Part shown: one piece after another, positions 7,664 to 11,343 of the stretch
Numbering within the stretch: position 1 is the first letter of the stretch
Layout: every line of letters starts with the position of its first letter
Assembly: GCA_945869505.1 (NCBI GenBank)
Contig: CAMBOZ010000039.1
Coordinates: forward strand, 1-11,343
Reading direction: 5' to 3'
Origin: Bifidobacterium breve
GTDB lineage: Bacteria > Actinomycetota > Actinomycetes > Nanopelagicales > Nanopelagicaceae
DNA length: 11,343 nucleotides
Program-made: the position numbers and the translations under genes
The notes under the pieces: generated by a model
What the model was told of the DNA's origin: nothing
Seen by the model: the letters and a program-made list of their open reading frames with translations, nothing else
The model's database searches: none

Positions 7664-9016
7664 GTGACTGAAGCAATTAACGATCCCGCAAAGAGCGCAG
7701 CAATATCCGCAGAAGATCACGAATATGTCTTTCACTCTTGGTCTGCGCAAGGTGCAATAAAGCCGCTGCCAATTTCGGGCAGCGCGGGGTCTCGCTTCTG
7801 GGATTACCAAGGTAATACTTATCTAGATTTTTCGTCACAGCTGGTCTTTACCAATATCGGACATCAACATCCCAAAGTTGTTAAAGCGATTCAGGAGCAA
7901 GCCGCTGTACTTACAACAATTGCGCCACAACATGCCAGCGAAGTGCGCAATCAGGCAGCACACGCAATTGTGGATTTAGCAGGCGGGGATTTCGCTAAAG
8001 TATTTTTCACAGCCGCAGGTGCTGATGCAGTTGAAAATGCAATTCGTATGGCGCGTATACATACTCGCAAACATAAAATACTTTCGACTTACCGGTCTTA
8101 TCACGGCAACACTGGCGCTGCGATAAATGCGACTGGCGATCCGCGCCGTTTTCCAAATGAATTTGCATTTGGTCACGTTCACTTCTGGGGACCGTATCTT
8201 TATCGCACAGCGTTCTGGGCAAAGGATGAAGCTGAAGAATGTGCCCGTGCCCTTGAGCACTTAGAACAAACAATTATCTTTGAAGGTCCAAATACGATCG
8301 CTGCAATTTTAATTGAATCGATCCCCGGAACCGCAGGAGTTTTAGTTCCACCAAAGGGTTACCTTGAAGGTGTTCGCGCGCTCTGCGATAAGTACAAGAT
8401 TTTATGGATCGCTGATGAAGTAATGGCGGGCTTTGGTCGCACAGGTAAATGGTTTGCTTTCCAACATGCAGCTGCAGCGCCAGATTTAATTACCTTTGCT
8501 AAGGGCGTGACATCTGGATACATCCCACTTGGTGGAGTTGTAATCAGTGCAGAAATCGCACACACCTTTGATGAGCAAGTATTTCCTGGTGGGCTTACTT
8601 ATATGGGACATCCACTTGCTACAGCAACTGCGGTTGCAACGATTCAGGTTATGAAAGATGAAAAGATGGTTGAAAACGCTGCGGCAATTGGTGAAAAGAT
8701 TTTGGGACCTGGAATTCACGAGTTGGCAAAGAAACATAAGTTAATTGGTGACATCCGCGGCGTCGGAGTTTTCTGGGGCGTTGATTTAGTAACTGATCGC
8801 GCAACCCGCGCTCCACTGGCACCTTACGGTGGATCAAGCCCAGCAATGAACGAATTAGTTGCCGCTTGTCGCAAGAATGGCTTGATGCCATTTAATAACT
8901 TCAATCGCATTCACTTATGTCCACCTTGCAACATCAGTGAAGCAGATGCCAAGTTGGGGCTAGAAATTATTGATAAATCACTTGGAGAAGTTGCCCAGCA
9001 TTACACCGGTGCATAG
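7664..9016 (+). CDS. Class III PLP-dependent aminotransferase, taurine/omega-amino-acid type
   Basis: 450 residues from the GTG at 7664; an upstream in-frame ATG at 7610 would add 18 residues that look unlike the family and lack a ribosome site. It is a fold-type I, class III transaminase moving an amino group from an omega- or alpha-amino donor to a keto acid, in the cytoplasm. Visible features in 450-residue numbering are the N-terminal FHSWSAQG substrate-pocket segment (23-30), the cofactor-phosphate region TAAGADAVENA (116-126), the YHGNTGA segment (146-152), WIADEVMAGFGRTG with the PLP-pyridine Asp251, FAKGVTSGYIPLGG with the Schiff-base Lys280, and the TYMGHPLATA motif. The whole resembles actinobacterial enzymes annotated as taurine-pyruvate or taurine-2-oxoglutarate transaminases, with the ALEHLEQ and GYLEGVRALCDKY segments typical of that branch. 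The substrate cannot be fixed from sequence; beta-alanine, GABA or polyamine-derived donors are possible. It stands alone: both neighbours point the other way and no transporter or catabolic partner is in view. Confidence 0.88.
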   Translation: MTEAINDPAKSAAISAEDHEYVFHSWSAQGAIKPLPISGSAGSRFWDYQGNTYLDFSSQLVFTNIGHQHPKVVKAIQEQAAVLTTIAPQHASEVRNQAAHAIVDLAGGDFAKVFFTAAGADAVENAIRMARIHTRKHKILSTYRSYHGNTGAAINATGDPRRFPNEFAFGHVHFWGPYLYRTAFWAKDEAEECARALEHLEQTIIFEGPNTIAAILIESIPGTAGVLVPPKGYLEGVRALCDKYKILWIADEVMAGFGRTGKWFAFQHAAAAPDLITFAKGVTSGYIPLGGVVISAEIAHTFDEQVFPGGLTYMGHPLATATAVATIQVMKDEKMVENAAAIGEKILGPGIHELAKKHKLIGDIRGVGVFWGVDLVTDRATRAPLAPYGGSSPAMNELVAACRKNGLMPFNNFNRIHLCPPCNISEADAKLGLEIIDKSLGEVAQHYTGA

Positions 9017-9033
9017 ATTTTGCTTGACAAAAT
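9017..9033. terminator. Possible short bidirectional terminator between convergent genes
   Basis: ATTTTG (9017-9022) and CAAAAT (9028-9033) form a perfect 6-bp inverted repeat with a 5-nt loop. It begins directly after the aminotransferase stop codon and lies just beyond the ychF stop. Read leftwards it is preceded by TTTTTA, read rightwards it is followed by A residues. The stem has only one G-C pair, so it is weak. Position between convergent stop codons is the main support. Confidence 0.3.
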
Positions 9034-9041
9034 AAAAATGG

Positions 9042-10115
9042 TTAGACGTTAAATCTAAACTCCACAACATCGCCATCGGCCATTACGTACTCTTTACCTT
9101 CCATACGCACTTTGCCTTTTGCTTTCGCTTCCGCCATTGATCCACATTCAATCAAATCGGTGAAGCTAACAATTTCGGCTTTAATAAAACCTTTTTGAAA
9201 ATCGGTATGAATAACGCCGGCGGCCATCGGTGCGGTGTCACCTTTATGAATTGTCCAAGCGCGCGCTTCTTTTGGACCTGCCGTTAAATAAGTCTGCAAG
9301 CCAAGCACGCTAAATCCAACGCGGGCTAAAGTTGCAAGACCTGGTTCTTTTAAACCAATTGATTGCAAGAGTTCAAGGGCATCTTCATCGCTTAACTCCG
9401 CAAGTTCGGCCTCAGTCTTAGCATCTAGAAAGATTGCCTCGGCTGGAGCGACTAATTCAGCAAGCTTCTTACGAAGATCACCATCATTTAATTCTGCAGC
9501 GTCGACGTTAAAGACATATAAGAATGGCTTGGCAGTTAACAAATGAAGTTCGCGCAAAAGTTCTAAGTCCAAGCCAGATGAAGAAAGTGGCTTACCGCTT
9601 TGCAGATGCGCTTCCGCTTTCTTAACCGCTTCCACAACACTTGCCGTTTCCTTATTGATGCGCGCTTCTTTTTCTAACCGCGGCAGCGCTTTCTCAATGG
9701 TCTGTAAATCCGCGAGCGCGAGTTCGGTATTAATCGTCTCCATATCGCTGCTGGGATCAATTCGTCCATCAACGTGCACGACATCGCCATCGGTGAAGAC
9801 GCGGATCACTTGGCAGATCGCATCAGTCTCACGAATATTTGCTAAGAATTTATTTCCAAGGCCAGCACCTTCGGATGCGCCTTTAACGATTCCGGCGATA
9901 TCAACAAATGAGAGTGCGGCGGGGAGAAGTTTTTCTGAGCCGAAAATTTGCGCGAGCTTTGCCAGGCGCTCATCAGGAACACCGACTACGCCGACATTGG
10001 GTTCAATCGTTGCGAAGGGGTAATTAGCGGCCAAGACGTTATTTTTGGTGAGCGCATTAAAAAGGGTCGACTTTCCGACGTTAGGCAGGCCGACGATTCC
10101 AATTGAGAGGCTCAT
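9042..10115 (-). CDS. ychF: Universal P-loop NTPase YchF (OLA1 family, TGS domain)
   Basis: 357 residues, about the usual 360. YchF is a cytoplasmic Obg-related NTPase, conserved from bacteria to man, that hydrolyses ATP rather than GTP and associates with ribosomes and stress responses. Visible are the P-loop GLPNVGKST (9-17), the family signature NYPFATIEPNVG (31-42), the G3 motif DIAG (72-75) followed by Ile76 where Ras has its catalytic Gln (the HAS-NTPase feature), and SEGAGLGNKFL (81-91). A helical region occupies about 130-190 and a TGS domain about 274-357, ending in the DGDVVEFRFNV typical of the family. Oddly, the base-recognition motif, normally NxxE, reads NVDA (203-206), with Ala206 where Glu is expected. 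The ATG at 10115 gives the standard N-terminus; no clear ribosome site precedes it, though a TAGGCT hexamer 9 nt upstream could be the -10 of a near-leaderless transcript. It is convergent with the aminotransferase and divergent from rmuC. Confidence 0.96.
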   Translation of the reverse strand: MSLSIGIVGLPNVGKSTLFNALTKNNVLAANYPFATIEPNVGVVGVPDERLAKLAQIFGSEKLLPAALSFVDIAGIVKGASEGAGLGNKFLANIRETDAICQVIRVFTDGDVVHVDGRIDPSSDMETINTELALADLQTIEKALPRLEKEARINKETASVVEAVKKAEAHLQSGKPLSSSGLDLELLRELHLLTAKPFLYVFNVDAAELNDGDLRKKLAELVAPAEAIFLDAKTEAELAELSDEDALELLQSIGLKEPGLATLARVGFSVLGLQTYLTAGPKEARAWTIHKGDTAPMAAGVIHTDFQKGFIKAEIVSFTDLIECGSMAEAKAKGKVRMEGKEYVMADGDVVEFRFNV

Positions 10116-10166
10116 AGGAAGCAGAGCCTACGCGTGATTGTCAGCCCTTCCTGCCACGATAGGGCC

Positions 10167-11336
10167 ATGTCAAGCACAGTAGTGGCCATTCTTACACTCG
10201 CCATCGGGCTCTTAATCGGTATCGCCCTCGGATATTTAATCGCCGGTCGACGCACATCCACCGATGGCGCATCTGCCGCAGAGTTTGTATCAATGCGCGC
10301 AGAACGCGATCTCTATAAATCCGAACGCGATAACGCAATGGCTGGTTCCAAACTTGCGACCGAAGTTGAAGCGATGAAAACTTCAATGGAGAAATTGCAG
10401 AAAGAGGCAGCTGATGCTGATCGCCGGCGCATCGAAGCCGAGTCAGATATCCGCACTCAAGTTCGCGCAATGTCCACCCACAATGAATCACTTGTTGCGC
10501 AAACAAAAGCGATTGCGGGTGCGCTCTCTAATTCACAAACTCGTGGAAAATTTGGCGAAGCGCAATTAGAGCTAATGCTGCAAGGCGCTGGCCTGCGTAA
10601 AGATATTGAATACACCGCACAACGTTCCACAACAGATGCTGATTCTTCTGGCATTCCTGATATCACAGTACATATGCCAGGTGGCACAAAGTTATTTATT
10701 GACTCGAAGTTTCCTTTTGATCGCTTTATTGAGGCGCACGAGGTTGAAGATCCAACAGAGCGCGAGCGTTTATTTACTGAACATAAGAAAGATCTCGCCA
10801 GCCACGTCGTCACGCTGGCCAAGCGCGGTTATCACGAATCCCAAGATTCGCCAGACTTCGTAATTCTCTTTGTTCCTTTTGAATCACTACTCACTGAAGC
10901 CCTGCGTATTGACCCACTCTTTTTAGAGAACGCATTTAAATTAAATGTAACTATTGCAACCCCAACTTCAATGATGGCGCTACTGCGCACTATCGGCAAT
11001 GTTTATTCACGTAACGCTGTTTCACATAACGCCGAAAATATCGCAAAATCTGCTGCGCTCTTTATGAAGGACCTCACTTTGCTCCACACTCGTATTGTTA
11101 AAGTTGGCACCGCCATAAACTCACTTTCCAAGGCCTATGGAGAGCTGATCCCAACCGCACAAACCACGGTTAAAAAAGCAGCGAAAGATATTCTTGGCTA
11201 TGGAGTCTCTGGTGATAAGGCTAAACTTGCGATCGCTTACCCCGATGCGCCGGCAGAAGTGCGTGAGTTAAAAAACAGCGAGATGATCGTTGATGAAGAT
11301 TTTATTGATGCTGAAGAAGTTAAGGATGAAGAATGA
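10167..11336 (+). CDS. rmuC: RmuC family protein, membrane-anchored nuclease-like DNA recombination limiter
   Basis: 389 residues. E. coli RmuC limits inversion at short inverted repeats and is predicted to be a nuclease; its biochemical action is not settled. The protein opens with a single membrane segment (about 4-26, rich in Ile, Leu and Gly, followed by AGRR, so N-out/C-in anchoring is likely). A charged, probably coiled-coil stretch follows (about 40-110), then the RmuC domain (about 125-350). That domain has the PD-(D/E)XK-like core: PDITV (Asp165) and IDSK (Asp179, Lys181), then PDFVILFVPFE and ATPTSMMALLRTI. The tail is acidic (EDFIDAEEVKDEE). I chose the ATG at 10167 because it puts the membrane anchor at the N-terminus as in the family; a GTG at 10134 would add 11 residues, including a Cys and a His before the anchor. 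There is no properly spaced ribosome site. The stop overlaps the next start as ATGA. Confidence 0.92.
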   Translation: MSSTVVAILTLAIGLLIGIALGYLIAGRRTSTDGASAAEFVSMRAERDLYKSERDNAMAGSKLATEVEAMKTSMEKLQKEAADADRRRIEAESDIRTQVRAMSTHNESLVAQTKAIAGALSNSQTRGKFGEAQLELMLQGAGLRKDIEYTAQRSTTDADSSGIPDITVHMPGGTKLFIDSKFPFDRFIEAHEVEDPTERERLFTEHKKDLASHVVTLAKRGYHESQDSPDFVILFVPFESLLTEALRIDPLFLENAFKLNVTIATPTSMMALLRTIGNVYSRNAVSHNAENIAKSAALFMKDLTLLHTRIVKVGTAINSLSKAYGELIPTAQTTVKKAAKDILGYGVSGDKAKLAIAYPDAPAEVRELKNSEMIVDEDFIDAEEVKDEE

Positions 11337-11343
11337 GCACCTC
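11333..11343 (+). CDS. Start of a further gene, cut by the window edge (product unknown)
   Basis: An ATG at 11333 overlaps the rmuC stop as ATGA, and AAGGA (11322-11326) lies 6 nt upstream, a good ribosome site inside the end of rmuC. The readable residues are only Met-Ser-Thr, so the product cannot be named. The overlap implies co-transcription and translational coupling with rmuC, as seen for adnA-adnB in this same window. Confidence 0.45.

Noticed and set aside
9042..9058. Small inverted repeat TTAGA/TCTAA at the ychF stop codon
   Set aside because: Only five A/T-rich pairs within coding sequence; expected by chance and too weak to be a terminator.
9655..10023. 122-codon open frame on the + strand
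   Set aside because: It is antisense to the conserved YchF NTPase domain and has no recognisable protein features.
10134..10166. GTG start for rmuC
   Set aside because: It would place eleven extra residues before the membrane anchor. The ATG at 10167 gives the standard RmuC N-terminus, so the longer form is less likely, though not excluded.

Overview
This is an ordinary-looking stretch of actinobacterial chromosome, packed with genes. By eye it is roughly 45-50% G+C. That is low for Actinobacteria, and together with very short intergenic gaps, overlapping starts and few Shine-Dalgarno sites it suggests a streamlined aquatic lineage such as Nanopelagicales (the acI group) or a similar small-genome actinobacterium. 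The placement rests on protein character (an AdnA/AdnB pair, which is typical of Actinobacteria, and TypA and YchF of actinobacterial type) and on composition; it is an inference.

Layout. From the left edge to about 7.4 kb three genes run leftwards (transcribed typA, adnA, adnB). adnB is cut by the window edge after its helicase domain. adnA and adnB overlap by an ATGA and together encode the two-motor, two-nuclease machine that resects DNA double-strand breaks. typA (ribosome-associated GTPase TypA/BipA) lies just upstream of adnA with a gap of about 30-50 bp. A divergent intergenic region of about 285 bp (7380-7663) follows; it holds a GC hairpin and a perfect 7-bp inverted repeat. Rightwards from it runs a class III PLP-dependent aminotransferase related to taurine/omega-amino-acid transaminases. 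This gene converges on ychF (leftward universal NTPase), with only 25 bp between the stop codons. ychF is divergent from rmuC (rightward, membrane-anchored nuclease-like protein) across a gap of 51 bp. The rmuC stop overlaps the start of a further gene that leaves the window.

Functionally the window combines DNA-end metabolism (AdnAB, RmuC), translation-associated GTPases/ATPases (TypA, YchF) and one amino-group transfer enzyme. I see no mobile element, phage gene, CRISPR array, tRNA, rRNA or defence island, and no convincing unknown system. The points most worth a second look are the Ala in place of the NxxE glutamate in YchF, the degenerate motor motif III in AdnA beside an intact one in AdnB, the absence of any ATG or GTG start for typA, and the unexplained inverted repeats between typA and the aminotransferase gene.
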